The notes under the pieces: model-generated
The model's database searches: none
What the model saw: the letters and a program-made list of their open reading frames with translations, nothing else
Told to the model about the DNA's origin: nothing
Part shown: one piece after another, positions 42,808 through 50,788 of the stretch
How positions within the stretch are numbered: the first letter of the stretch is position 1
Layout of the letters: each line of letters begins with the position of its first letter
Program-made: the position numbers and the translations under genes
NCBI RefSeq assembly: GCF_001428895.1
Contig: NZ_LMJA01000031.1
Coordinates: 501,010-565,009 of the forward strand
Length of the DNA: 64,000 nt
Direction: 5' to 3'
DNA from: Mycobacterium sp. Root265
Lineage (GTDB): Bacteria; Actinomycetota; Actinomycetes; Mycobacteriales; Mycobacteriaceae

Positions 42808-43605
42808 GTGACGCTGATCGATACAGATCGTCTCGAACGAGGCCGGCAAGCCTTCGCCGAGGTGATGACATTCCCGGCCCCGGCCGATACCGCGCCCTCC
42901 ACCACGAGCATGCTGGACTTCGTGTTCGCTGAGGTGTGGCAACGGCCTGGCCTCAGCCGCCGCGACCGCCGGTTCGTCACGCTCGCCTGCGTGGCAGACG
43001 CCGATGCCGAAGCTCCGCTCCGCGATCACGTATACGCGGCGCTGAACAGCGGAGACGTGAGCATCGTCGAAATGCAGGAAACGGTACTGCATTTCGCGGT
43101 GTATGCCGGCTGGCCGAAGGCATCCCGCTTCAACATGATCGTCGACGAACAGTGGGCCCGTATTCACCGTGAACGCGGCGAGCAGGTACCGCCTCCGCTG
43201 CCGCTGCTGCCGCTGCCGACGCCCAGTGATCCGGAGGCCCGCCTTGCTGTCGGCGCGCAGTCTTTCAAGGACATCAATTGTCTGGAGTTCGCGCCGAATC
43301 AGGACAATCCGTTCCAGGGCGCGGGGATCCTGAACTTCGTGTTCGGCGAGATGTGGTTGCGACCTGGGCTCGGCATGAAGGAACGCCGCCTGATCACCGT
43401 GGCGTGCGTGGCGTTTCAGGACGCCCCCTACCCGATCCTCAGCCACGTCTACGCCGCGTTGAAGAGCCGTGAGGTCTCCTTCGACGAGATGGACGAGTTG
43501 GCACTGCAGTTCGCGGCCTACTACGGCTGGCCGAAGGGATCTCACCTCAATCAGGTGATCGGGGAACAGAAGCAACGGGTTACCCAGGAGTGGGGATCGG
43601 AATGA
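42808..43605 (+). CDS. Carboxymuconolactone decarboxylase-like protein with two repeated domains
   Basis: 265 residues from a GTG at 42808 with an AAGGAA ribosome binding site. Two similar halves (about 1-125 and 140-265) each have a CMD-like pattern, with LACVADADAEAPLRDHVYAA and VACVAFQDAPYPILSHVYAA as matching helices and FAVYAGWPK/FAAYYGWPK at the ends. The AhpD redox pair CxxC is absent, so a decarboxylase/hydrolase-like or structural role is more likely than peroxidase activity. It lies between SDR and ALDH genes in one operon. Confidence 0.8.
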   Translation: MTLIDTDRLERGRQAFAEVMTFPAPADTAPSTTSMLDFVFAEVWQRPGLSRRDRRFVTLACVADADAEAPLRDHVYAALNSGDVSIVEMQETVLHFAVYAGWPKASRFNMIVDEQWARIHRERGEQVPPPLPLLPLPTPSDPEARLAVGAQSFKDINCLEFAPNQDNPFQGAGILNFVFGEMWLRPGLGMKERRLITVACVAFQDAPYPILSHVYAALKSREVSFDEMDELALQFAAYYGWPKGSHLNQVIGEQKQRVTQEWGSE

Positions 43606-45044
43606 CCGGTGCACCAGTCGGATTGTTGATCGGCGGGGACCGGATCACCTCGACGGAGACCTTTCACGAGCACATCTTTCCGGCGACGGGGCGTCCCAAT
43701 GCGACCGTCGCGTTGGCCGGCGCCGCGGACGTCGACCGTGCGGTCGTCGCCGCACGCGAAGCCCAACGGGAGTGGGCGGCGCAGACCGTCGATGTGCGTC
43801 GTGACCGGCTGATCGACCTCGCCGACGCCGTCCACCAACACCTGGACGAACTGGCCACGCTGAACGTGCAGGACTACGCGGTACCGATATCGTTCGCGGG
43901 CACCGCGCACATGCTGGAGGGCTTCCTGCGCCATTTCGCCGGCTACGCCGACAAGATCTCCGGATCGAGCACGCCGGTGAGCGGATCGTTCGACGTCAAC
44001 CTCGTCGAGCGGGAACCCTACGGTGTGGTTGCGGTGATCGCACCGTGGAACGGGTCGCTGGCGGTCGCCGGTTCCTGTGTCGCACCGGCCCTTGCCGCCG
44101 GGAACGCCGTCATCTTCAAACCATCCGAGCTCGCGCCGCTGGCCGCACTCCGCTTCGGCGAACTGTGCATCGAAGCCGGGCTGCCCCCGGGTTTGGTGAA
44201 CGTCCTGCCCGCCGCGGCCGAAGGCGGCGACGCCCTGGTCCGCCATCCCGGTGTGCGCAAGGTGCACTTCACCGGGGGCGGCATCACCGCGCGCGCGGTG
44301 ATCCGCGCGGCGGCCGAGAACCTGACGCCCGTGGTCGCCGAGCTGGGTGGAAAGTCGGCCAACATCATCTTCGGCGATGCCGATCTGGATCAGGCTGCGA
44401 TGCTGTCCGCGCACCAGGGGCCGCTGATGCAGTCCGGGCAGAGCTGCGCATGCGCGAGTCGGTTGCTCGTGCACGCCTCGGTGTACGACACCTTCGTGGA
44501 GAAGTTCCTGGCAGTGGTCGGCTCCGCCACGGTGGGCGACCCGTTCGATCCGAACGTCAGGTTCGGTCCGGTCATCTCCGAGGGCTCGCTCACCCGCATC
44601 CTCGAAACTGTCGATACCGCGGTGCGCACCGGCGGCGGGGAGCTGCTCACCGGCGGCAAGCGGATAGGCGGCGAACTGGCGCAGGGCTTTTACGTCGAGC
44701 CCACGGTGTTCGCCGACGTGGACAACGCGTCACCGCTGGCGCAGACCGAGACCTTCGGTCCGGTCGTCTCCATCATCAGGTTCACCGATGACGACGAGGC
44801 TGTCCGAATCGCCAACGACACGGCCTACGGACTGAACGCGTTCGTGCACACCCGAGATCTGCGGCGTGCGCACCGGGTGGCCCAGGCACTGGAATCCGGC
44901 TCGGTGTGGATCAATTCGACGAGCAGGATCTCACCGCAGGGGCCTTACGGCGGATACAAGCAGAGCGGCTTCGGGCGCACCGGCGGGTGGGAAGGTCTGC
45001 AGGAATTCCTGCAAATCAAGAACATACGGATCGGGCTGGGCTGA
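43602..45044 (+). CDS. Aldehyde dehydrogenase
   Basis: 480 residues from an ATG that overlaps the previous stop by ATGA. The NAD-dependent ALDH core is intact: VIAPWNGSLAV, FKPSELAP, FTGGG, catalytic Glu in AELGGKSANI and catalytic Cys in SGQSCACASRL, then ETFGPVVSI and PYGGYKQSGFGR. It should oxidise the aldehyde made by the mycofactocin-type SDRs. The final residues (FLQIKNIRIGLG) resemble a short fossil at 49088-49129. Confidence 0.9.
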   Translation: MTGAPVGLLIGGDRITSTETFHEHIFPATGRPNATVALAGAADVDRAVVAAREAQREWAAQTVDVRRDRLIDLADAVHQHLDELATLNVQDYAVPISFAGTAHMLEGFLRHFAGYADKISGSSTPVSGSFDVNLVEREPYGVVAVIAPWNGSLAVAGSCVAPALAAGNAVIFKPSELAPLAALRFGELCIEAGLPPGLVNVLPAAAEGGDALVRHPGVRKVHFTGGGITARAVIRAAAENLTPVVAELGGKSANIIFGDADLDQAAMLSAHQGPLMQSGQSCACASRLLVHASVYDTFVEKFLAVVGSATVGDPFDPNVRFGPVISEGSLTRILETVDTAVRTGGGELLTGGKRIGGELAQGFYVEPTVFADVDNASPLAQTETFGPVVSIIRFTDDDEAVRIANDTAYGLNAFVHTRDLRRAHRVAQALESGSVWINSTSRISPQGPYGGYKQSGFGRTGGWEGLQEFLQIKNIRIGLG

Positions 45045-45097
45045 AAGCTCAATCGTTCCGCTGGTCGAGCGACGAGCCTGCATGGTTGGCCTAGCGC

Positions 45098-45508
45098 TCA
45101 GTCAAGAAGGGCGTCGGCAAGTTCTTCCAGCGCTGCGAGCGCCCGCCGCGCCGCGGCTTCACTGCCCAGTTCCTCTGTGAAGATGGTCAGCAGGGGTGGC
45201 GTGCGACGTCGGCTGGCGCCCTGCAGCATCGGACTTGGGCCGATGATCGTCCGCCTCCGGTCGGACTCGTCGGCAGCTGTGACAAGGAGACCCCGCCCCA
45301 CCAGTCCCGCGACACATTTGGACACGTAACTCTGGGCGAATCCGGTCCGCGTGACGACGTCGCCGATGGTGCTGCTCGGATGGAACATGACGTCGCCGAT
45401 GATCAATTCTTCTGCAGGATCGGGACGCACATCACCGGGCGCAAGCTCCACCTGCCGGGAGAGTTCGACCAAACGCCGCCCGAGGCGGTGCAGTCGCTGG
45501 CGTTCCAT
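45098..45508 (-). CDS. MarR-like winged helix regulator
   Basis: 136 residues. The winged-helix part (STIGDVVTRTGFAQSYVSKC, then VAGLVGRGLLVTAADESDRR) is clear; the C-terminal dimerisation helices are short. It diverges from the lipoprotein gene, and nested palindromes lie in the 64-bp region between them, so it probably controls that gene and itself. Confidence 0.8.
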   Translation of the reverse strand: MERQRLHRLGRRLVELSRQVELAPGDVRPDPAEELIIGDVMFHPSSTIGDVVTRTGFAQSYVSKCVAGLVGRGLLVTAADESDRRRTIIGPSPMLQGASRRRTPPLLTIFTEELGSEAAARRALAALEELADALLD

Positions 45509-45526
45509 GGTTGCTAATCTAGCACC

Positions 45527-45550
45527 AGAGATGTATCTCTAGAGATGTAT
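45527..45550. promoter_or_regulatory. Nested AGAGATGTATCTCT dyads
   Basis: AGAGATGTATCTCT (45527-45540) is a perfect 14-bp dyad and is followed directly by another AGAGATGTAT, which creates a second dyad, ATCTCTAGAGAT, across the junction. The direct repeat of 14 bp suggests two adjacent sites for the MarR-like protein. Confidence 0.75.
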
Positions 45551-45572
45551 TAAAGATTCCGAAGGAGCCCGC

Positions 45573-47456
45573 ATGCACTCGGCACGTACCGCCGGCGTCC
45601 GCCTGGGCGCAGCCCTCCTGGTGGTTGCCATGCTGGGCGGCTGCACGATGGGAACTGGCGAGAATCCCTCTCCAACAGGTTCTTCGGAGGTCGAACCGGT
45701 CGCTGTACGCGAGCTGCCCTTGCCCCCCACCGCCCCATCGGCCGAGGTCGGGTCGTGTAGCCACCCGACAGGGTGTATCGATGGCGGGGACCGCGGTATC
45801 GCGGAAGGACCTAGCTATACCCCGGATGGCAACCACATCCTGCTGCCGATTCGTTACGCAGGCGCTCCGGGCGCAACCGATCCCCGCCATATCTTCACCG
45901 GGGACCAGGTCATCGCCATCAAGACCGATGGAACCACTTTCAGCGACGGGGAGGCGTGGCGATGCCTGACATGCGGTGTGTCCAATTCTGTCGGCGCAAA
46001 TCGTCAACCTTCCGGTGCCGGGGACATTCTGGTCGACCACCCCCAGATATTTCGCGACGGCACGCGAATGCTGCTCGGCACCAATGTGTTCGACTGCGGG
46101 TCGCATCGAATACTAGACGACGCATGCACACCGGCTGAGGCCACGATCTACCCGATCACTCCCAACCGACCGGGCATGAGCATGCGCGAACTCCGGTTGC
46201 ACCCCGACAACGAGCATCTCGGGTTCAGCGAGCCGAGTCTCGTCAACGGTGTTTTTGTCGATCAGCTCGCGGTGGTGAGTGGGCTGAACTTCAACCGCCC
46301 GAAAGCCCGATACGAACTGAGTGATGTCACCTACCTGGTCCCGCACGATTCGAACTTTCGCGGGATGGTCGATGCCACCCCCGGTGACCCGACTCGTCTG
46401 CAGCTGAACGAACCCGCCGCGATGATCGGCGAGTTTCGCGGCTTCACCCGTGACGGTAAGGCGGCGCTGGGAATAGGGACCTACGACTCGTGGAACTTCG
46501 ATCTCTTTATCACAGATCTCAAGAGTGCTGCTTCCCAACGCATTTCGTATGATGCGGCGTACACCGACCCATCGATAACCTCACCTGACGACGAGTGGGT
46601 CGTATACATGGATGGTCGCGTGAGTGATCGCATGCGCTTTGTCGGCGCACTGCCGGGTGTGCCCCCGATCGTCGATCTGGTGAACACCGGGGCGGTGCAG
46701 TTCTTCTACAACAACGGACACCGCCGATTCTTCCAGCCCTTCATTGCACGAATTGATGACCCCGGTGCCACCCAGCAGTTGAACGCCTGCGATGACGCCA
46801 CTCCGGGCAGTGGAAGCGTCTGCGACCCCCTGTGGAACGGCCGCGCTGATCCGGCATGGTCTCCAGATGGAACAGCGATCGTCTACTGGCAGGCCATGGT
46901 GGTGGCGCCGGCATGCGGTCCGGATCAGCCCACCGCGACGGCGTGCCCGACGTCGAAGGAACCTGGCGGGCGGGCCACCAGACTCATGATTGCCGAACTG
47001 ACCGACAGGCAGCCGCGTGTGGCCCCCCAGCCGCAACCGTTCGACATGGATATTCCTTGGGCAACCCGGGTGAATCCAGGTCAGCGCCTGCCCGCGCGTC
47101 GGCACCTGCCTGCGGGGACCTACACCCTCGACGGGGACGCGTCAGGCAAGGCGACCGTCAGCATCACCGAAAACGCCGACCGGACCGCGATCTCGCGCAT
47201 CGACGTCGACTATGAGAACTTCAGTCGCGATGGCGCGAACATCGTCAACGGCACTGAATCGGCCACCTCTGCGCCGTATACCTGGCACTCAAACGTGACG
47301 CTCAGCGGAAAACACACCGGGTCGAGGTCGACCATCGGACCCACCGGTTTCGTGGTGACCCCTCCCTCGAAACCCGACGGCCGCGCGACGATCACCGGCG
47401 AGTTGGTCACAGTACTCGACGGCGAGAAGTTCACATCCCCACGCACCGGACAATGA
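45573..47456 (+). CDS. Secreted lipoprotein with beta-propeller-like repeats
   Basis: 627 residues. A signal peptide ends in a lipobox (AMLGGC) and a Ser/Pro-rich linker follows. The body has TolB/PD40-like repeats, for instance EGPSYTPDGNHILLPIRY, HPQIFRDGTRMLLGTN, DPSITSPDDEWVVYMDGR and ADPAWSPDGTAIVYW, which suggest a propeller, followed by a C-terminal beta domain after residue 500. Several Cys pairs (GSCSHPTGC, RCLTC, CDDATPGSGSVC) fit disulfides outside the cell. Codon use looks less GC-biased than its neighbours, so recent acquisition is possible. The ligand or substrate is unknown. Confidence 0.8.
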   Translation: MHSARTAGVRLGAALLVVAMLGGCTMGTGENPSPTGSSEVEPVAVRELPLPPTAPSAEVGSCSHPTGCIDGGDRGIAEGPSYTPDGNHILLPIRYAGAPGATDPRHIFTGDQVIAIKTDGTTFSDGEAWRCLTCGVSNSVGANRQPSGAGDILVDHPQIFRDGTRMLLGTNVFDCGSHRILDDACTPAEATIYPITPNRPGMSMRELRLHPDNEHLGFSEPSLVNGVFVDQLAVVSGLNFNRPKARYELSDVTYLVPHDSNFRGMVDATPGDPTRLQLNEPAAMIGEFRGFTRDGKAALGIGTYDSWNFDLFITDLKSAASQRISYDAAYTDPSITSPDDEWVVYMDGRVSDRMRFVGALPGVPPIVDLVNTGAVQFFYNNGHRRFFQPFIARIDDPGATQQLNACDDATPGSGSVCDPLWNGRADPAWSPDGTAIVYWQAMVVAPACGPDQPTATACPTSKEPGGRATRLMIAELTDRQPRVAPQPQPFDMDIPWATRVNPGQRLPARRHLPAGTYTLDGDASGKATVSITENADRTAISRIDVDYENFSRDGANIVNGTESATSAPYTWHSNVTLSGKHTGSRSTIGPTGFVVTPPSKPDGRATITGELVTVLDGEKFTSPRTGQ

Positions 47457-47497
47457 ACAGATCCACAGGATTCAGATGTCGAGACCGCGCACGGGTG

Positions 47498-48388
47498 TCA
47501 GCGACGTCCTCCGACCGTCACACCGGCCGCTTCTTCGATCGGCTTGATCACCGAGGTGAAATCGGAGTCCGCACCGGTCTCACGGAGTACCACCTCCCAG
47601 AGTCGCTCCACGGCCTCGGCGATCTCCAGTGACAGTCCTGCGGCCTTGGCCTCCTCCAAACACAAGCGAATGTCTTTGACCATCAGTCCGGTGGCGAAGC
47701 CGTAGTCAAAACTTCGCGGCAGGATGGCCTGCGGGAACTTGTCGCGACTGGCGTGGGTGGCGCCCGAACCGGCGTTGAACACCTCGATCATCACTGCAGG
47801 ATCCAGACCCGCCTTGACACCCATCACCACCGCCTCCGAGGTCGCCGCCAACGTGGTCGCTGCCAGCAAGTTGTTGGCCAACTTCATTGTTTGTGCCGAT
47901 CCGGCCTGTTCGCCCACGACGAATACCCGGCCCAGAGTCTCCAGCACGGAACGCACCGACTCGACCTCGGCAATCGGGCCCGAGACCATCATGGCCAGCG
48001 TGCCGTTGCGGGCGCCGGTAACTCCGCCACTGACCGGACTATCGATCTGAGCGATTCCCCGCTCTGCCAGCGCGCCGGCGATGCGCACCGCCATTCGCGC
48101 TCCCACGGTCGACAGATCGATGAATCTCTTCACCCGTGAACCGTGAATGAGCCCGTCCACACCAGTGGCCACATCCAGGGATGCCTGTGGCGAAGGCAGG
48201 CTGGCCAGGACGGTGTCAGCCCGGTCGGCAACATCGTGGGGTGAGGACGCGACCTGCGCGCCGAGGGACGCCAGCTGACCGATCACCTCCGGGCGGGCAT
48301 CGAAGGCCACAAGGGCGTGGCCGGCTTCTATGAGGCGCAGCGCCATCGGAAAGCCCATGTGGCCCAAGCCGATGAATCCAACGTCCAC
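47498..48388 (-). CDS. Beta-hydroxyacid dehydrogenase (3-hydroxyisobutyrate dehydrogenase family)
   Basis: 296 residues. The N-terminal Rossmann motif GFIGLGHMGFPMALRL, substrate loop DSPVSGGVTGA and catalytic Lys in TMKLANNLLAA place it with 3-hydroxyisobutyrate dehydrogenase, tartronate semialdehyde reductase and relatives. It follows a CMD-family gene by 9 bp in the same direction. The exact substrate is not determinable. Confidence 0.88.
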   Translation of the reverse strand: MDVGFIGLGHMGFPMALRLIEAGHALVAFDARPEVIGQLASLGAQVASSPHDVADRADTVLASLPSPQASLDVATGVDGLIHGSRVKRFIDLSTVGARMAVRIAGALAERGIAQIDSPVSGGVTGARNGTLAMMVSGPIAEVESVRSVLETLGRVFVVGEQAGSAQTMKLANNLLAATTLAATSEAVVMGVKAGLDPAVMIEVFNAGSGATHASRDKFPQAILPRSFDYGFATGLMVKDIRLCLEEAKAAGLSLEIAEAVERLWEVVLRETGADSDFTSVIKPIEEAAGVTVGGRR

Positions 48389-48397
48389 ATCGATCCC

Positions 48398-48790
48398 CTA
48401 TTTCTCGGCACTCGGGTCGAGGTCGGCGAAAACCTCGCCGGCAATACGGAAGCTGTCGACGGCGGCGGGCACGCCGGCGTAGATCGCCACCTGTAAGAAG
48501 ACCTCCCGGATCTCAGCACGGGTGACGCCGTTCGTGAGCGCACCCTTGATGTGGGTACGCAACTCGTTAGGCCGGTTGAGGATTGGAAGCATAGCCAGAT
48601 TGAGCATGCTGCGCGTCTTCAGGGACAGCTCCTCACGACCCCATACCGCACCCCAGCAGTACTCGGTCACAAGGTCCTGCAGCGGGCCGCTGAAGTCGTC
48701 GGCTGCGGCCAGCGCCTTATCGACATAGTCCTCACCGACGACGGCTCTGCGGATCTGCAAGCCCCTGTCATAGGTGCCGCCGTCGGTCAT
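48398..48790 (-). CDS. Carboxymuconolactone decarboxylase family protein (PcaC-like)
   Basis: 130 residues from the ATG at 48790. The pattern EYCWGAVWGREELSLKTRSM, then LRTHIKGALTNGVTRAEIREVF and LQVAIYAGVPAAVDSFR is typical of gamma-carboxymuconolactone decarboxylase and close relatives. It is upstream of the hydroxyacid dehydrogenase gene. Whether it serves protocatechuate breakdown is unclear, since no pca genes are present. Confidence 0.87.
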   Translation of the reverse strand: MTDGGTYDRGLQIRRAVVGEDYVDKALAAADDFSGPLQDLVTEYCWGAVWGREELSLKTRSMLNLAMLPILNRPNELRTHIKGALTNGVTRAEIREVFLQVAIYAGVPAAVDSFRIAGEVFADLDPSAEK

Positions 48791-48933
48791 GCCCAAGGCT
48801 CGTCACCGGCGATGATGGATCGCTGCATGGTCCCTTCCCAGGACGCTACGCAGGGCACCGCCCGAGAAGGCATGCCGGTGTTATCCGTCGGATCAAGGTT
48901 GACCAGTCGCTGGGCGACCTCGAAGCTATGCAC
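48787..48933 (-). pseudogene. Short open frame, probable 3' remnant of a lost upstream operon gene
   Basis: From a GTG at 48933 the frame gives 48 residues (starting MHSFEVAQRLVNLDPTDNTG and ending RSIIAGDEPWA), and its TGA overlaps the start of the CMD gene in an ATGA, as normal operon partners do. An in-frame TAG stops it a few codons upstream of the GTG and no ribosome binding site is visible. This is best explained as the tail of a truncated gene, though a real small protein cannot be excluded. Confidence 0.4.
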
Positions 48934-48980
48934 CACCCGCGGAGGCTATCGCGTTCCAGCGACTATGCATACGGCGACGT

Positions 48981-49085
48981 TTACTTTTCTGCGGTGCGCA
49001 ACCTCCTGCGAGGTTCGTTGGCCGAGGGAAGTATGCCCCGCACGAAGAGTGCCACTGCATGATCGAGGTGTTCTTCTTCCACGTC
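48981..49085 (-). pseudogene. Fragment resembling a TetR C-terminus
   Basis: The frame ends HLDHAVALFVRGILPSANEP and RRRLRTAEK before a TAA. The LDHAVALFVRGIL helix is the usual end of TetR ligand-binding domains. No helix-turn-helix remains upstream in any frame, so only the 3' end of a regulator gene survives. Confidence 0.4.
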
Positions 49086-49087
49086 GG

Positions 49088-49129
49088 GACTACCCGCAGA
49101 CCAAGAACACCCGTATCGGTCTGGGCTGA
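49088..49129 (+). pseudogene. Fragment resembling an aldehyde dehydrogenase C-terminus
   Basis: DYPQTKNTRIGLG followed by TGA matches the end of the intact ALDH in this window (FLQIKNIRIGLG and stop). Only about 12 residues match and the upstream sequence does not resemble an ALDH, so this is a suggestion, not proof, of a deleted gene. Confidence 0.3.
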
Positions 49130-49145
49130 GCTGCCGCGTCAGTAC

Positions 49146-49160
49146 TGATCGATCGATCGG
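49146..49160. promoter_or_regulatory. GATCGATCGATC operator upstream of TetR gene
   Basis: TGATCGATCGATCGG contains the 12-bp palindrome GATCGATCGATC at 49147-49158, about 80 bp upstream of the TetR start. The same core occurs twice in the P450/SDR divergent promoter at 53.8-54.0 kb. Confidence 0.7.
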
Positions 49161-49237
49161 TCGCACTGTTACAATTCGCCATGCTCTACACGCTGCACGG
49201 CGGGCGTCAGCGCGGCCTATCGGCGCGGGGCGACTGA

Positions 49238-49867
49238 GTGGCGACCGCCCGCACACCAAAGACATCAGATACCGGCGCCCGGTTCAGGCTCATCGAGGCC
49301 ACCGCGAAACTCATGCGAACCGAGGGTTACGCGGCCGCCACTTCCCGGCGGGTGGCCGCTGAAGCCGGCGTGAAACAGGCGCTGGTCTACTACTACTTCC
49401 CCACGATGGACGATCTGTTCGTAGAGGTACTACGGGCCGGCGCCGACGCCTCGCTCGAACGGATGCGTGCCGCGCTGGCCGACGCGGATCCGTTGCGCAC
49501 GCTGTGGGAGATGAACAGCGACTCCCGGCTGACCGGCCTCAATACCGAGTTCATGGCACTTGCCAACCATCGCAAAACAATCCGCACCGAGCTTCGTGCC
49601 TACGCGGAACGGGTCCGCGATATCGAGACCGCCGCCGTCGCCGTCGCGCTGCGCGCCAGGGGCGTGGACCTCGACAGGTTTCCGCCGGTGGCCGTGTCGA
49701 TGCTCATCGCGCAGACCGCACGCAGCCTGTGTAACGAGGACGCGGTCGGCGTCACACTCGGGCACGCCGAAATGCGTGCCTTCGTCGATGCCCAGCTCGC
49801 GCTGTTCGCCGAGGCGTCGAAAGCCGCGCCATCCGACGGTGCGCCACACGCCGGCGGCGGCGGATAG
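49238..49867 (+). CDS. TetR-family regulator, probable controller of the P450 cluster
   Basis: 209 residues from a GTG at 49238. The helix-turn-helix reads TSRRVAAEAGVKQALVYYYF; the C-terminal domain is variable with a Gly-rich end. A GATCGATCGATC palindrome precedes it and two more flank the P450-ferredoxin/SDR promoter, so this protein is the likely regulator of those genes. It is convergent with the esterase gene, 9 bp away. Confidence 0.87.
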   Translation: MATARTPKTSDTGARFRLIEATAKLMRTEGYAAATSRRVAAEAGVKQALVYYYFPTMDDLFVEVLRAGADASLERMRAALADADPLRTLWEMNSDSRLTGLNTEFMALANHRKTIRTELRAYAERVRDIETAAVAVALRARGVDLDRFPPVAVSMLIAQTARSLCNEDAVGVTLGHAEMRAFVDAQLALFAEASKAAPSDGAPHAGGGG

Positions 49868-49876
49868 CACGCGCGA

Positions 49877-50776
49877 CTACGCCGCCAACCGCTCACGCAA
49901 CCAGATGCTCTGTGCGCGAATGAAGTTCCGCGCGACCTCCGTCTGCCGCGCGACAGCGTCGAAGCCGTGGAAGGCGCCTGGGACGGTGCGCAATTCGGTG
50001 TGCACGCCTGCGGCTTTCAGCCGATCGGCGTAGCGCACCGCCTCGTCGTGGAGCACATCGAGAGTTCCCACCCCGATCCAGGACGGTGCAAGGCCGTGTA
50101 GATCTGCCTGCCGGGCCGGCGCGACCCTGTCCGGGTCTGCGTCGCCGAGATAGGCAGACCAGCCCAGCCGGTTGCTCGCCGCGTTCCACAGCCGACGGGT
50201 GCCGGAATCCGGATCTGGACGGCACCCGGTCCGGTCGTCGAGCATCGGGTAGATGAGAACTTGTGCAGCCAAGCTGATCTCACCGCGATCCCGGATACGA
50301 AGCGCCAATGCGGCGGCGAGTCCTCCGCCCGCGCTGGCGCCGGCCACGGCAATCCTCGTAGGATCCACATCGGCATGGTCTGCCAGCCAGGACAACGCCT
50401 CGTCACAGTCGTCCAGTGCCGCCGGATACGGGTGTGCCGGAGCCAGCCGGTAGTCCACCGCAGCCACCGTCGCCTCGGTGTCGGCGGCCAGACGTGCGCA
50501 CAACGCGTCGTCCATCCGCGCGTCGCCGAGCATGAAGCCACCACCGTGAATCCACAGCACCGCGCTGCCGTTGTCGCCGTACGGCGGCCGGTGCACGCGC
50601 ACCGCGACACCGGAATCCAAGGTGGCGGTGTGTAGCCCAGCGGGTGCACGACGCGCCCGGATCGCGGGAATGCGCCGGAACAGCGACAGTGTCCGTGGCG
50701 TCACCAGCGTCCGGGGCAGCACCCTGGCGTATCTCCGGAGTTCGGGGTGGAACACCGCCTCGGAGTTCCCGGGCAT
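49877..50776 (-). CDS. Alpha/beta hydrolase, hormone-sensitive lipase (HSL) family esterase
   Basis: 299 residues from the ATG at 50776. The HSL signature HGGGF (oxyanion hole), nucleophile elbow AGASAGGG with catalytic Ser, Asp in GTLDVLHDE and His in GAFHGFD are all present. No signal peptide is visible. It is 12 bp after the ALDH stop and is the last gene of the P450-ALDH operon; it may hydrolyse an ester or lactone in that pathway. Confidence 0.9.
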   Translation of the reverse strand: MPGNSEAVFHPELRRYARVLPRTLVTPRTLSLFRRIPAIRARRAPAGLHTATLDSGVAVRVHRPPYGDNGSAVLWIHGGGFMLGDARMDDALCARLAADTEATVAAVDYRLAPAHPYPAALDDCDEALSWLADHADVDPTRIAVAGASAGGGLAAALALRIRDRGEISLAAQVLIYPMLDDRTGCRPDPDSGTRRLWNAASNRLGWSAYLGDADPDRVAPARQADLHGLAPSWIGVGTLDVLHDEAVRYADRLKAAGVHTELRTVPGAFHGFDAVARQTEVARNFIRAQSIWLRERLAA

Positions 50777-50788
50777 CAAAAGACCGCC

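Larger units (their letters stand above)
48934..49237. other. Non-coding scar with gene fragments
   Basis: This 304-bp stretch has no convincing intact gene. It contains a TetR-like tail on the minus strand and an ALDH-like tail on the plus strand, listed separately, followed by a regulatory palindrome for the next TetR gene. It looks like a rearrangement junction. Confidence 0.5.

Noticed and set aside
49088-49129. An intact small gene ending in the ALDH-like tail
   Set aside because: The frame upstream does not resemble an ALDH and has no start with a ribosome binding site; at most it is a fossil.
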